Assembly (NCBI GenBank): GCA_023457535.1
Contig: JAEWLN010000169.1
Location: 1-64,000, forward strand
DNA length: 64,000 nucleotides
From: Bacteroidota bacterium
Lineage (GTDB): Bacteria > Bacteroidota > Bacteroidia > Flavobacteriales > Flavobacteriaceae
Reading direction: 5' to 3'
In this document: positions 8,315 to 18,038 of the stretch, in pieces
Layout: each line of letters starts with the position of its first letter
Position numbering within the stretch: position 1 is the stretch's first letter
Program-made: the position numbers and the translations under genes
Notes under the pieces: generated by a model
What the model was told of the DNA's origin: nothing
Seen by the model: only the letters and a program-made list of their open reading frames with translations
Databases searched by the model: none

Positions 8315-9458
8315 TATCCTTTACATACACCAATCGGCCGAACTGTACGGATCGGACAAAACGCTGCTTTACCTCGTATCGGATATCCGTGACAAAGGCT
8401 TCCATCCCATCGTGGTACTACCGTCAAACGGGCCGTTGTTCCAGGCGTTGCAGCAGGCCGGAATCGAAACGATCATTGCGCCCGTGCTCAAGGTTTCGCG
8501 CAATATGTTCCGTCCCGGCAATTTGTTGTCGCTGCCGTTCCAGACGTTCAAAGCATTTGGGATAATCCGCAAACAGCTCAAGGGCAGAACGCTCGGCTGG
8601 GTGCATTCCAACACGCTGGCGGTCCTGCTCGGCGCGCTTTACGCCAAGCGATACGGTGTAAAGCATTTGTGGCATGTGCATGAAATCATCGAACATCCCA
8701 GGCTGATCAGCGAATTGTATCCAAAATTGGTCGACTTTTTTTCCGATAAAGTCGTTTACAATTCCAAAGCGACAATGGATTTTATGGTCGCGCAAAAACC
8801 CGCACTGGCTGCCAAATCCACCGTCGTGCACAACGGGATGGAGCGTACGGTGCCGCCGGCTAGCGCTGAGGCGATCGCGCATTTGAGACAGACGCAATTC
8901 AGCGCCGGTCCTTCCGATATCGTGCTCGGGCTTGTCGGGCGCATCAGCCGATGGAAAGGACAACCGCTGTTGCTGGAAGCATTTGCCGCACTGGCCCCTC
9001 AGTATCCGATGGCGCGCCTGGTTTTTGTCGGATCGGCGCCGCCCAATCAGGAACATTTTGAGCAGTCGCTCCGGAGCAAGATCGATGCGTTACAGTTACG
9101 CGATCGGGTTGCGATCATTCCGTTTACAACCGACATCTGGCAAATCTGGGACAGCCTGGACATTGCGGTGGTTCCCTCCACAGAGCCCGAACCGTTCGGA
9201 CTCGTCGCCGTGGAAGCGATGCTTGCGGCAAAACCTGTCGTCGGGGCCGCGCACGGCGGGCTGACAGAAATCATCATCGATGGCCAGACCGGATTGTTCT
9301 TTACCCCGGGTGATGCGTCGGCATTGCAGCGCGCGCTCGGCAAACTCATCGCCGATGCATCGTTGCGCAACACGCTGGGCCAAAACGGCAAGGCACGCGC
9401 GGAATCCCATTTCTCGCAAAACCGCTACGTCGAAGATTTTTCGCGTTTATACCAATAA
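8307..9458 (+). CDS. GT4/GT1-type glycosyltransferase
   Basis: The 383-residue protein has the two-domain GT-B layout. The C-terminal half contains LVGRISRWKGQPLLLEAF, then EPEPFGLVAVEAMLAAKPVV with the E-x7-E nucleotide-sugar motif, and HGGLTEIIIDGQTGLFF, all hallmarks of glycosyl transferases group 1. It should add one sugar to the growing lipid-linked repeat unit in the cytoplasm. The start overlaps the preceding polymerase gene by 8 bases. A terminator-like hairpin follows its stop. Confidence 0.9.
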   Translation: MINILYIHQSAELYGSDKTLLYLVSDIRDKGFHPIVVLPSNGPLFQALQQAGIETIIAPVLKVSRNMFRPGNLLSLPFQTFKAFGIIRKQLKGRTLGWVHSNTLAVLLGALYAKRYGVKHLWHVHEIIEHPRLISELYPKLVDFFSDKVVYNSKATMDFMVAQKPALAAKSTVVHNGMERTVPPASAEAIAHLRQTQFSAGPSDIVLGLVGRISRWKGQPLLLEAFAALAPQYPMARLVFVGSAPPNQEHFEQSLRSKIDALQLRDRVAIIPFTTDIWQIWDSLDIAVVPSTEPEPFGLVAVEAMLAAKPVVGAAHGGLTEIIIDGQTGLFFTPGDASALQRALGKLIADASLRNTLGQNGKARAESHFSQNRYVEDFSRLYQ

Positions 9459-9482
9459 CACGCATGGGTTTGCGTGGTTTTT
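9459..9482 (+). terminator. Short hairpin terminator after GT4 gene
   Basis: CACGCA (9459-9464) pairs with TGCGTG (9471-9476) over a 6-base loop, followed by GTTTTT. It lies immediately after the stop at 9458. Confidence 0.5.
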
Positions 9483-9484
9483 AC

Positions 9485-9492
9485 TAAGTTTG
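9485..9492 (+). promoter_or_regulatory. Candidate -7 box (TAAGTTTG)
   Basis: TAAGTTTG matches TAnnTTTG and lies 19 bases before the ATG at 9512. Coming right after a terminator-like hairpin, it suggests that a new transcription unit starts here. No well-spaced TTG was found. Confidence 0.4.
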
Positions 9493-9511
9493 CAGCCAAA
9501 ATTGGCAGTCG

Positions 9512-10618
9512 ATGAAAATAGCCATCCTGGGAACGCGCGGCATTCCTAACCATTACGGCGGATTTGAACAGTTCGCCGAATTTTTTTCTGTTTACCTCGT
9601 GAAAAAAGGACATCAGGTGTATGTCTATAATTCGCATAACCATCCGCACCAGGAACCCACTTTTCGCGGTGTAAACCTGATCCACAAGCACGACCCTGAA
9701 TACAAAATGGGCACATTCGGGCAGTTCATCTATGACTACAATTGCATCATGGATTCGCGCACCCGCGATTTTGACATCATTTTGCAGCTTGGTTATACGA
9801 GCAATTCCGTTTGGTTTTTCCTGTTGCCTAAAAAGCCGGTCATCGTGACCAACATGGACGGGCTGGAGTGGAAGCGCTCCAAGTACAACCGTCCGGTGCG
9901 GCAGTTTTTGAAATTTGCCGAGCGGCTTGCTGCCATGAGCAGTGATTACCTCGTAGCCGATTCGCTCGGGATCCAGAAATTCCTCCAAAAGCAATACAAC
10001 AAACCCTCGACGTATATCGCTTATGGCGCCTATCCGTTCAAAACCCCCGATGAGAGCGTAATTGCATCGTACGGCGTTGAAAAAGGCCGGTACAACATGA
10101 TCATGGCGCGTTTTGAGCCCGAGAACAATCTGGACATGGTGCTCGAAGGCGTATCGATGAGCGAAGATGCCACCCCGATTCTGGTCATCGGCAACCACAA
10201 CACCAAGTATGGCGCGTACCTCAAAAACAAGTTCGGCAACGTGCCCAACATCAGGTTTATGGGCGGAATTTACAACATTGGCCATCTTGATAATCTGCGG
10301 TATTTTTCCAAATTGTATTTCCACGGACATTCTGTAGGCGGGACCAATCCGTCGCTGCTCGAAGCCATGGCGTCCAGGGCGCTTATCGCCGCGCACAATA
10401 ACGATTTCAACCGCGGCGTGCTGCAGGACAATGCGTTTTATTTTTCCAATGCGTCAGAGGTGAAAAATTTGCTGACTTCCATCGAAAAAAATGATAACTT
10501 GCACCTGGTCGAAAACAATTTCAGGGCCATCGAAACCGACTTTAACTGGGACAAGATAAATGGAGCTTACCTCGCCTTATTGGAAGAATGTCTGGCAAAA
10601 TCTCAGGCGCGAAAGTAA
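9512..10618 (+). CDS. DUF1972 glycosyltransferase (rhamnosyltransferase-like)
   Basis: The 368-residue protein opens with KIAILGTRGIPNHYGGFEQF, the signature of the DUF1972/glycosyl transferase 4-like N-terminal domain. The C-terminal half has the GT-B donor-binding region, with GHSVGGTNPSLLEAMASRAL as the acidic motif. Relatives are annotated as rhamnosyl- or other glycosyltransferases in polysaccharide loci. The donor sugar is not evident. It overlaps the next gene by 59 bases, an unusually long overlap. Confidence 0.85.
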   Translation: MKIAILGTRGIPNHYGGFEQFAEFFSVYLVKKGHQVYVYNSHNHPHQEPTFRGVNLIHKHDPEYKMGTFGQFIYDYNCIMDSRTRDFDIILQLGYTSNSVWFFLLPKKPVIVTNMDGLEWKRSKYNRPVRQFLKFAERLAAMSSDYLVADSLGIQKFLQKQYNKPSTYIAYGAYPFKTPDESVIASYGVEKGRYNMIMARFEPENNLDMVLEGVSMSEDATPILVIGNHNTKYGAYLKNKFGNVPNIRFMGGIYNIGHLDNLRYFSKLYFHGHSVGGTNPSLLEAMASRALIAAHNNDFNRGVLQDNAFYFSNASEVKNLLTSIEKNDNLHLVENNFRAIETDFNWDKINGAYLALLEECLAKSQARK

Positions 10619-11894
10619 ATCCCATCCCACATTTGTTTTCCTGCTGTTGGCGCTGCTGACCATCCCGATGGGGTATGCGGTCAACGGGATCGCCGTTGCG
10701 CTGCTGGTGCTGGCCACGTTGCTCACACTCAAAAAAGCGAATTTTGCATCCGATGCCGCGCTGTGGCTCCCTGTGGCGTTGTTTGGGCTGATGGCCGTTT
10801 CGCTGGTGTGGACGATCGATTGGCCTTCATCGGTCAAAGCGCTGCAAAAAGGGTTGCCGTTGGTGCTGATTCCGTTGTGTTTGCTGGTTGGCCCGCCGAT
10901 GACAGAGGATTCGCGACGGAATCTGACGTATTTTTTCAGCCTTGGCATGTTGGTTTTTGCAGTCTTCTGGCTCGTTCAGGCATTGGTTCGTTTTGCGATC
11001 ACGCGCGATGCATCGGTGTTTTTTTACCATGCGCTTGTAACCGAGGATGTCAACGCGATCCACGTTTCTGTTTACGTAGTGGTGGCCATTGCCGGATTTG
11101 TGACGCGCCCGCGCCAATCGCTGACAGATAAGGTCGCGCTGATCCTTCTTCCGGCCTTTCTCGTGCTGCTTTCCTCAAAGAACATTTTTGTTATTTTTAT
11201 TTTGCTCGCCGTTATTTACGGGCTCCGGCACTTTCGCAAATTGCGACAATCGCGGCGGTTAATCTTTGCATCGGCATTGGTCGTGCTGATCGGCATTGCC
11301 TTTTCCGGTAAGGTAATCGATCGGTTCATGATCGAATTCCAAACCGGCGCCAAAGAGCGTACGATCAACCGCGAACTGAGCAACGAAACCGGAAAGGTGT
11401 ACAATGTAAGCATCGGCCAGGCGTGGTCCCAGCAGCGCTTTGCACAAAACGATTACTTTCCGGGCGCGGCTTTCCGGGTGTATCAGGTGCGTATTTTTGG
11501 CGAATTGCTGGCAGAGGATCCCATCTGGCTGACGGGCTACGGACTCAATGCGGCCAGCGAGCGGATCAGGGAAAAAGGCCTCGAGCACAACGTTTTTTCC
11601 GGCAGCGCGGAAGCCGACGGCTACCAGAATAAAAATTTCCACAACCAATACATCCAGCTTTTTGCCGAGCTTGGGATTTTTGGATTGCTGATTCTGATTG
11701 CAATGCTCTTCGTGAACCTAAAAAACGCGCTTCGCAGCAAAGATTTTGTCCATATTTCTTTCGCAATTCTAATGATAAGTTTATTTTTGACCGAATCATT
11801 TCTGTCGCGGCAACGAGGCATCGTTTTTTTTGCGATCCTGTACAGCCTGTTCAATGTTCGGACGACGGCCGGCGGCATCAAAAACAGATCATGA
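10560..11894 (+). CDS. O-antigen ligase/polymerase-like membrane protein
   Basis: This 444-residue protein has about ten to twelve hydrophobic helices and a periplasmic loop (about residues 250-365) followed by [19 protein letters not shown], the Wzy_C/WaaL-type segment. It is the second such protein in the locus, so one may be the polymerase and the other a ligase or specialised polymerase. The start at 10560 lies 59 bases inside the preceding gene; the next in-frame ATG (10668) would delete the first helix, so the overlap is kept. Its stop overlaps the next ATG (ATGA). Confidence 0.75.
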   Translation: MELTSPYWKNVWQNLRRESKSHPTFVFLLLALLTIPMGYAVNGIAVALLVLATLLTLKKANFASDAALWLPVALFGLMAVSLVWTIDWPSSVKALQKGLPLVLIPLCLLVGPPMTEDSRRNLTYFFSLGMLVFAVFWLVQALVRFAITRDASVFFYHALVTEDVNAIHVSVYVVVAIAGFVTRPRQSLTDKVALILLPAFLVLLSSKNIFVIFILLAVIYGLRHFRKLRQSRRLIFASALVVLIGIAFSGKVIDRFMIEFQTGAKERTINRELSNETGKVYNVSIGQAWSQQRFAQNDYFPGAAFRVYQVRIFGELLAEDPIWLTGYGLNAASERIREKGLEHNVFSGSAEADGYQNKNFHNQYIQLFAELGIFGLLILIAMLFVNLKNALRSKDFVHISFAILMISLFLTESFLSRQRGIVFFAILYSLFNVRTTAGGIKNRS

Positions 11895-12874
11895 AAAGAA
11901 TACTCATTACGGGCGCGGCGGGCTTTTTGGGTTCGCATTTGTGCGACCGTTTCATCAAGGAGGGCTATTACGTCATCGGAATGGACAACCTCATTACGGG
12001 CGACCTCAAAAATATACAACACCTTTTCGGCCATCCGAATTTCGAGTTTTACCACCACGACGTTACCAAATTTGTCCATGTTCCGGGACAACTTGACTAT
12101 ATTTTGCACTTCGCCTCACCGGCAAGTCCTATCGATTACCTCAAAATCCCGATCCAGACGCTGAAAGTCGGGTCGCTCGGGACGCACAATCTGCTTGGAT
12201 TGGCCCGCGTCAAAAAGGCCCGCATCCTGATCGCATCGACTTCTGAGGTTTACGGCGACCCACTCGTGCATCCGCAAACAGAGGATTATTACGGCAATGT
12301 CAATACCATCGGCCCGCGCGGGGTTTACGACGAAGCCAAGCGCTTTCAGGAATCAATCACGATGGCCTATCATACGTTTCACGGTGTGGAAACCCGCATT
12401 GTCAGGATTTTCAACACTTACGGTCCGCGTATGCGACTCAACGACGGGCGCGTCATTCCGGCTTTCATCGGACAGGCGTTGCGCGGAGAGGACCTGACCG
12501 TATTTGGCGACGGTTCGCAAACCCGATCTTTTTGCTATGTGGACGACCAGGTGGAAGGCATCTTCCGTTTGCTGCATTCGGATTATGTGTATCCGGTCAA
12601 CATCGGCAATCCGGACGAGATCACGATTCGCGATTTCGCTGAAGAAATCATCAAGTTAACCGGAACTGACCAGAAAATCGTATACCATCCGCTGCCGATG
12701 AACGATCCGCTCCAACGCCAGCCTGACACCACGCGGGCCAGGGATTTGCTGGGCTGGGAAGCCAAAGTTCCGCGTTCGGAAGGCATGCGCATTACCTATG
12801 AGTATTTTAAATCGTTGTCCACAGAAGAACTGTTGAAGGAAGAGCACAAAGATTTCAAGGGTTACATCCACTGA
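11891..12874 (+). CDS. UDP-glucuronate decarboxylase (UDP-xylose synthase)
   Basis: The 327-residue protein is an extended short-chain dehydrogenase. It has the NAD-binding [10 protein letters not shown] near the N-terminus, then [32 protein letters not shown] with the catalytic Tyr and Lys, and [10 protein letters not shown]. That combination is characteristic of UXS enzymes, which convert UDP-glucuronate to UDP-xylose. Length fits bacterial UXS. It implies a pentose in the glycan made here. No UDP-glucose dehydrogenase is present in the window, so the substrate must come from elsewhere. Confidence 0.9.
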   Translation: MKRILITGAAGFLGSHLCDRFIKEGYYVIGMDNLITGDLKNIQHLFGHPNFEFYHHDVTKFVHVPGQLDYILHFASPASPIDYLKIPIQTLKVGSLGTHNLLGLARVKKARILIASTSEVYGDPLVHPQTEDYYGNVNTIGPRGVYDEAKRFQESITMAYHTFHGVETRIVRIFNTYGPRMRLNDGRVIPAFIGQALRGEDLTVFGDGSQTRSFCYVDDQVEGIFRLLHSDYVYPVNIGNPDEITIRDFAEEIIKLTGTDQKIVYHPLPMNDPLQRQPDTTRARDLLGWEAKVPRSEGMRITYEYFKSLSTEELLKEEHKDFKGYIH

Positions 12875-12875
12875 T

Positions 12876-14243
12876 ATGGTTTCACAGCATAAAGGGAGAT
12901 ATTCAAAATACATCCGGCCCATCAGCGTATCGTTCGACTTGCTCGTCATTACGTTGCTGTGCCTGTATTTTTTCAGGGACCTGAATCTCAATTTTGCGTA
13001 TTATCTGCCGTACCAAACGCTGGTATGGGCCGTCGTTGCGCTGTTCATCAAATTCTACGAAGTGTACCGGTTTACCACGCCGGTACAAATTGCGTCCAAG
13101 ATCTTGCAGCAGGGCATTTTGTTTTTGCTGGTCATCATCGCGTTTTTTCCTTTTTCCAAAGAAGTGATTTTCAGCGGAACGGCCATTGCGTGGTTTATGA
13201 GCGCGTCGTTTACGCTGATCACAATTTTTAAATACCTGCTGTTTTATTACCTCAAGAAATACCGCATCATCACGGGCAGCAATTTCAGGAACGCGATCAT
13301 CATCGGGTATACGCCGCAGGCCATCCGGCTTAAGGAAGTTTTTGAAAACCGAAACGATTACGGCTACCGGTTTTTCGGGTTTTTCTCCGACAAGAAATCC
13401 AACGCCCAGATCACCGGCCGCGTGAGCGACATCCCTGATTTTGTGCTCGAGAAAAACATCGATGAAATCTACTGCTCGCTCAACGAGATCTCGAACGAAC
13501 AGGTCAAGGAACTCGTTGAATTTGCCGATGACAACAAAGTGTCGATCAAATTCATCCCCGATTCAAAAGAGATTTTCTCCAAAAACCTCAAGATCGACTA
13601 CTACGAACTCTTCCCCGTGTTGTCGCTGCAGCGTACGCAATTGCACTCGCCGCTGATCAAGGCCGTCAAGCGCACCTTTGACATTGTATTCTCGTTATTG
13701 GTCATGATCTTCCTGCTGTCATGGCTTGTCCCGATCCTGGCGATTTTGATCAAACTCGAATCCAAAGGTCCGGTATTTTTCAGACAGGGACGTCCGGGGC
13801 TCGACGAAAAGGAGTTTTTTTGCTACAAGTTCCGGTCGATGAAACTCAACAAAACCACTGAAAAAGAAGCCTCTAAGAATGATCCGCGCGTGACGCGCAT
13901 CGGGAGGTTCATCCGCAAGACCAGTGTCGATGAGCTGCCGCAGTTCGTCAACGTGCTCATGGGCGATATGTCTGTCGTTGGGCCGCGGCCGCACCTTTGG
14001 TCGCAAAACAAAGCCTATGGCAGCAAGATCAAAAAATACATGGTGCGGCATTACGTCAAGCCCGGCATCACCGGATTGGCGCAGGTTCGTGGCTTCCGCG
14101 GCGAGATCGAAACCGATGAGGACATGATCAACCGCATCAAATACGACGTATTTTATATCGAAAACTGGTCTTTGATCCTCGATCTGAAAATCATCGTACA
14201 AACGGTCATCAACATCTTCCGCGGCGAAGAAAAAGCGTACTGA
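12876..14243 (+). CDS. Polyprenyl glycosylphosphotransferase (WcaJ/WbaP type)
   Basis: This 455-residue enzyme starts the glycan by transferring a sugar phosphate to undecaprenyl phosphate. The N-terminal part has four to five helices and a Rossmann-like middle domain. The C-terminal bacterial sugar transferase domain begins at [13 protein letters not shown], then [49 protein letters not shown] and [12 protein letters not shown], all diagnostic. It starts one base after the UXS stop. The first sugar (glucose, galactose or another) is not predictable. Confidence 0.92.
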   Translation: MVSQHKGRYSKYIRPISVSFDLLVITLLCLYFFRDLNLNFAYYLPYQTLVWAVVALFIKFYEVYRFTTPVQIASKILQQGILFLLVIIAFFPFSKEVIFSGTAIAWFMSASFTLITIFKYLLFYYLKKYRIITGSNFRNAIIIGYTPQAIRLKEVFENRNDYGYRFFGFFSDKKSNAQITGRVSDIPDFVLEKNIDEIYCSLNEISNEQVKELVEFADDNKVSIKFIPDSKEIFSKNLKIDYYELFPVLSLQRTQLHSPLIKAVKRTFDIVFSLLVMIFLLSWLVPILAILIKLESKGPVFFRQGRPGLDEKEFFCYKFRSMKLNKTTEKEASKNDPRVTRIGRFIRKTSVDELPQFVNVLMGDMSVVGPRPHLWSQNKAYGSKIKKYMVRHYVKPGITGLAQVRGFRGEIETDEDMINRIKYDVFYIENWSLILDLKIIVQTVINIFRGEEKAY

Positions 14244-14244
14244 G

Positions 14245-15027
14245 ATGAATGCGCCGCTGGTCTCCATCATTACGCCCACTTACAATTCGGAGGCTTTTAT
14301 CGCCCAGACCATCGAATCGGTGCAGGCGCAAACGCACCAGAATTGGGAGCTTCTCATTGTGGATGATTGTTCGACAGACCACACCAAATCCATTGTCAAA
14401 TCGTTTGCAGCCGATGATCCGCGCGTAACGTTCCACCAGCTGTCCAAAAATTCCGGACCGGGCGTTGCGCGAAACCAGGCCGTGGAAATGTCGGGCGGGA
14501 AATACATCGCATTTCTTGATTCGGACGATTTGTGGCTGCCCGATAAGCTCCAAAAGCAACTCGATTTCATGCACGCGAACGACCAGCCGTTTACGTTTTC
14601 GTTCTACGATTGCATTGACGAGGCCGGTAATCCCATCGGAAAGCGTATCGAAGCCCCGCGCGTGCTCCATTACCGGCAATTGTTCTTTTGCAATTTCGTC
14701 GGCAACCTGACCGGCATTTACGATGCGGAATTCTTTGGCCGCATCCCGATCTCAGGATTGCGCAAGCGACAGGATTGGATGGTGTGGCTCACCGTGCTCA
14801 GGCAGATCAGAAAGGCCGGACCCGTTCCGGAAAGCCTGGCGCTGTACCGCGTCCGGAAGGATTCGGTGTCATCGCGGAAAATGGGGTTGCTCGAGCATAA
14901 TTTTGCGGTTTACCGGCAATTTCACCGTATGGGCATCTTTTTGTCGCTGTGCTGCATGGTGGGATTCCTGGCGGTGCAATTGTGCGTCAAGCCGTTTTAT
15001 GTCAAAAAGGTTTCACGAGGCTCGTAA
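14245..15027 (+). CDS. GT2 glycosyltransferase
   Basis: The 260-residue protein has a GT-A family-2 fold, with SIITPTYNSEAFI, VDDCSTDHT, FLDSDDLWLPDKL (the DxD region) and RKRQDWMVWL in the acceptor-binding part. It starts one base after the glycosylphosphotransferase stop and probably adds a sugar to the lipid-linked intermediate. Its 3' end overlaps the convergent CapK-like gene by 26 bases. A short C-terminal hydrophobic stretch may anchor it to the membrane. Confidence 0.9.
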   Translation: MNAPLVSIITPTYNSEAFIAQTIESVQAQTHQNWELLIVDDCSTDHTKSIVKSFAADDPRVTFHQLSKNSGPGVARNQAVEMSGGKYIAFLDSDDLWLPDKLQKQLDFMHANDQPFTFSFYDCIDEAGNPIGKRIEAPRVLHYRQLFFCNFVGNLTGIYDAEFFGRIPISGLRKRQDWMVWLTVLRQIRKAGPVPESLALYRVRKDSVSSRKMGLLEHNFAVYRQFHRMGIFLSLCCMVGFLAVQLCVKPFYVKKVSRGS

Positions 15028-16321
15028 ATTGCTTTAACTTACCGCTTTTGGAGCGCTCGAGCGCGTGGCGTCGAATGAATTCGTAGCGCAGTCCGGGTTC
15101 GAGAAAATCGGTGAATACTTTTTCCATGTGTGCTTTTTCCGGATCGGTCAGTTCTTTTTCAGCCACATAAACAATCTCAAACCGATCCAAGTGTGTTTGC
15201 ACGACGACGAATTCCTTGACGTTTCCCTCATCGCCAAACAGTTTTTTGGTGATCGAATAAAAGGTCATGCCGGCAGGTTTTTTGCCCGATGGCAGTAGGG
15301 CCACATCGTTGGTTCTTCCCACAAGGGTTTGCAACACCGGATTTTTTGCCGTTCCCGACGGATCGAGCGCACCAAAATCTCCCACTTCATACCGTATAAA
15401 CGGGTGCGCGTAATTGTACAAAGAAGTCACCAGAATCCGTCCCTGTTGCCCGTGTGGAACCGGTTTTCCGTTATCGTCGACAATTTCGACATAGCACGTT
15501 TCGGCGTTGACGAGCCAGCGCCCGTCCGGGTTTTCGATCGCGATCACGTCCACTTCAGATGCACCATACTCATTGACGACAGGAACGCCCAGCTGTTGTT
15601 CGAGCAAAATCCGATCGTCTTCAAAAAGCATCTCAGAGGTAACGATGCACACGCGCAAAGTGGGGCACAAATCTTTCAAAACCAAATTTTTGCGCTTGAG
15701 GTAGTGTGCGATTTGTACGATAGAACTTGTATAGCCGTTGATGTAATCAAACCGCGTCGACTTGAATTTGCGCAGGATCTTTTCGATTCCGGCATCGGAG
15801 AAATCAAAGATCGAAAACCGGTAGCGGCTGCTCAAAAAATCCTTGAGGCGCAATACCATACGCGGTAAGAAATCCATGGGCTGGCCGTAAAAGCGGGCCT
15901 GTAGCGAATGGTTGAAATCCACGCCGTACCAGCCAAACCGGCGCATGATGTTGGCCCAGATCAAAGCGTGGCATGGTTTGTCCTTGGCGAAAACCATCGG
16001 ATCGCCGCTGGATCCCGACGTTTTGTTGATAAATACCTCTTTTTTCGAATAGCCATCGGAAAGCCGCTCATCGAGTGGCCGCTGGAAATCCGCTTTGCGC
16101 ATCACGGGTAGATCCTCCCATTTTTGATACGCGCCATTGCCGGCGAGCGATTGATAGAATGCGTTATGTTTGAGGTGGTGTTGTGCGATGTCGGTTTTTT
16201 TGCGTTCGATAAACGCCGCGTAATCCGGTTCGGCAACGGCCAGGATCGACGCCAATTGCCGGCGCGCCCTCCCGATGGGAAAGCCGTTCAGGCGCAGCGT
16301 AAGATCGAAAATCGGAATCAC
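15002..16321 (-). CDS. CapK-like adenylate-forming enzyme (phenylacetate-CoA ligase family)
   Basis: The 439-residue protein belongs to the PaaK/CapK branch of adenylate-forming enzymes. It has NKTSGSSGDPMVFAKD as the phosphate-binding loop, VVNEYGASEVDVI as the core acyl-adenylate motif, and RYEVGDFGALD in the C-terminal half. CapK-type members occur in many capsule loci and are thought to activate a carboxylic acid, but few substrates are known. It is convergent to the polysaccharide operon and overlaps its last gene by 26 bases, so it is transcribed separately. Confidence 0.8.
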   Translation of the reverse strand: MIPIFDLTLRLNGFPIGRARRQLASILAVAEPDYAAFIERKKTDIAQHHLKHNAFYQSLAGNGAYQKWEDLPVMRKADFQRPLDERLSDGYSKKEVFINKTSGSSGDPMVFAKDKPCHALIWANIMRRFGWYGVDFNHSLQARFYGQPMDFLPRMVLRLKDFLSSRYRFSIFDFSDAGIEKILRKFKSTRFDYINGYTSSIVQIAHYLKRKNLVLKDLCPTLRVCIVTSEMLFEDDRILLEQQLGVPVVNEYGASEVDVIAIENPDGRWLVNAETCYVEIVDDNGKPVPHGQQGRILVTSLYNYAHPFIRYEVGDFGALDPSGTAKNPVLQTLVGRTNDVALLPSGKKPAGMTFYSITKKLFGDEGNVKEFVVVQTHLDRFEIVYVAEKELTDPEKAHMEKVFTDFLEPGLRYEFIRRHALERSKSGKLKQFTSLVKPF

Positions 16322-16335
16322 GAAAATAATTTTTT

Positions 16336-16343
16336 CAAAAATA
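16336..16343 (-). promoter_or_regulatory. Candidate -7 box for CapK-like gene (TATTTTTG)
   Basis: On the minus strand TATTTTTG lies 14 bases before the ATG at 16321 and matches TAnnTTTG. Confidence 0.4.
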
Positions 16344-16417
16344 CTATTTACGCCGGACGCGCCACCGCCCAGGCACAGTTTTTTGGCGATTAATTATTTT
16401 TTGAGGTCAAAAGCGGT

Positions 16418-16425
16418 TATTTTTG
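16418..16425 (+). promoter_or_regulatory. Candidate -7 box for purD (TATTTTTG)
   Basis: TATTTTTG lies 22 bases before the purD ATG at 16448. The nearest upstream TTG (16401-16403) gives a spacer of only 14, so the -33 element is uncertain. Confidence 0.4.
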
Positions 16426-16447
16426 TGGGCAATAAAACAACAACACA

Positions 16448-17722
16448 ATGACCATTCTTTTGCTCGGATCGGGCGGACGCGAACATGCGCTTGCCTGGAA
16501 AATGCTACAAAGCCCGCACTGTTCCAAATTACTCGTAGCGCCCGGAAATGCCGGGACGGCGTCTATCGCGCACAACATCAATATCAATCCCACAGATTTT
16601 GCCGCGGTCAAAAAATGCTGTCTGGAGCAAAAAGTGGGCATGGTGGTCGTGGGGCCGGAAGACCCGCTCGTGCATGGGATTTTTGACTTTTTCGAATCGG
16701 ATGCACTCCTGGCGCATATTCCGGTTATCGGTCCGTCCAAAATGGGCGCGCAGCTCGAGGGCAGCAAGGAATTCGCCAAACAATTTCTGATCCGGCACCA
16801 GATTCCTACGGCGCGATATGAGAGTTTTACCGCCGATACCGTAGATCAAGGCTGTGCTTTTTTACAAACCCTGTCGCCGCCATTTGTCTTAAAAGCAGAT
16901 GGGTTGGCAGCGGGCAAAGGCGTGTTGATTATTCACGATCTCCACGAAGCACAAACTGAATTGCGCAACATGCTCGTTGGGCAAAAGTTTGGCGCGGCGA
17001 GCTCAAAAGTCGTTATCGAGGAATTTCTCGACGGCATCGAGCTGAGCTGTTTTGTGCTGACCGATGGCAAACACTACAAAATGCTGCCGACGGCCAAAGA
17101 CTACAAACGCATCGGCGAAGGCGACACAGGGCTCAACACAGGGGGCATGGGAGCTGTCTCGCCGGTTCCGTTTGCCGATAAGACGCTGATGGACAAAATC
17201 GAATCGCGCATCGTAAAGCCAACGATCGCCGGGTTGCAACACGACCAGATCCGGTATAAAGGATTTGTGTTCATCGGGCTGATCAATGTCAAAGGCGAGC
17301 CGATGGTAATCGAATACAACGTGCGCATGGGCGATCCTGAAACGGAGGTGGTCATTCCAAGGCTGCAATCGGATCTGGTGGAATTGTTTGTGGCCGTTTC
17401 GAACGAAAGGCTGGACGAGGTGGCCTTGCGCGTAGATCCGCGAAGTGCCGCTACCGTTATGGTCGTATCTGGAGGCTATCCGGAAGACTATGAAAAAGGG
17501 AAGGAAATTTCAGGACTTGACGCCATCGACGGTTCGATCGCATTTCACGCCGGAACGCAACTTGAGAACGGCAATGTGGTCACCAGCGGCGGGCGTGTCA
17601 TCGCCGTAACTTCGTTGGACGACGACTTCCGGCAGGCCATAAAAAAATCTTACCAAAACATAGACAAGCTGCGTTTTGATAAGATGTATTGCAGAACCGA
17701 TATCGGATTCGACTTACTTTAA
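16448..17722 (+). CDS. purD: Phosphoribosylamine--glycine ligase
   Basis: This 424-residue enzyme joins glycine to phosphoribosylamine with ATP, the second step of purine synthesis. The N-terminal GSGGREHALAWK, the central ATP-grasp region with KADGLAAGKGV, EEFLDGIELS, NTGGMGAVSP and the metal-binding EYNVRMGDPETE are all family hallmarks. Length matches PurD elsewhere (about 425-430). The 3' end overlaps the convergent DUF6341 gene by 9 bases. Confidence 0.95.
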   Translation: MTILLLGSGGREHALAWKMLQSPHCSKLLVAPGNAGTASIAHNININPTDFAAVKKCCLEQKVGMVVVGPEDPLVHGIFDFFESDALLAHIPVIGPSKMGAQLEGSKEFAKQFLIRHQIPTARYESFTADTVDQGCAFLQTLSPPFVLKADGLAAGKGVLIIHDLHEAQTELRNMLVGQKFGAASSKVVIEEFLDGIELSCFVLTDGKHYKMLPTAKDYKRIGEGDTGLNTGGMGAVSPVPFADKTLMDKIESRIVKPTIAGLQHDQIRYKGFVFIGLINVKGEPMVIEYNVRMGDPETEVVIPRLQSDLVELFVAVSNERLDEVALRVDPRSAATVMVVSGGYPEDYEKGKEISGLDAIDGSIAFHAGTQLENGNVVTSGGRVIAVTSLDDDFRQAIKKSYQNIDKLRFDKMYCRTDIGFDLL

Positions 17723-17947
17723 GAATGAGTGCGCCGTGGTATCCTGGTTTTCTTCGTTGTTTTTCTGGTGTACGGTAAGTTGTTTGCACCAATACCAGGT
17801 AAAGTAAACGCAAATGGCCATAAATATCCAGTTGATGATATTGGCAAATGTCCAGCTCGTCAATTCCAGTTGTCTGAAAAAGTTGTGCGGGGCAAAGATG
17901 ACGGTTTCAAAAAACCATTGGATTCCTTCGAAAAATGAACGCAACAT
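17714..17947 (-). CDS. Small membrane protein, DUF6341-like
   Basis: The 77-residue protein has a hydrophobic helix at about residues 33-55 (FANIINWIFMAICVYFTWYW) and starts MLRSFFEGIQWFFETVIFAP. It resembles the flavobacterial DUF6341 family, which from memory is usually found beside purD and a DUF6427 gene. The C-terminal NEENQDTTAHSFL motif is also shared by that family. It is probably an inner-membrane protein. Function is unknown. Confidence 0.7.
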   Translation of the reverse strand: MLRSFFEGIQWFFETVIFAPHNFFRQLELTSWTFANIINWIFMAICVYFTWYWCKQLTVHQKNNEENQDTTAHSFLK

Positions 17948-18038
17948 ATAACTTGATTTTTACAGATTCCGCGTCGTGGCGCGGTTTCTTTTTTTGAACA
18001 TTGGTATATTTACATCCACAAAAGTATAAAATAGATTC

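Noticed and set aside
9425..10396. Long open frame on the minus strand opposite the DUF1972 gene
   Set aside because: Composition is that of a shadow frame and the plus strand has strong family motifs.
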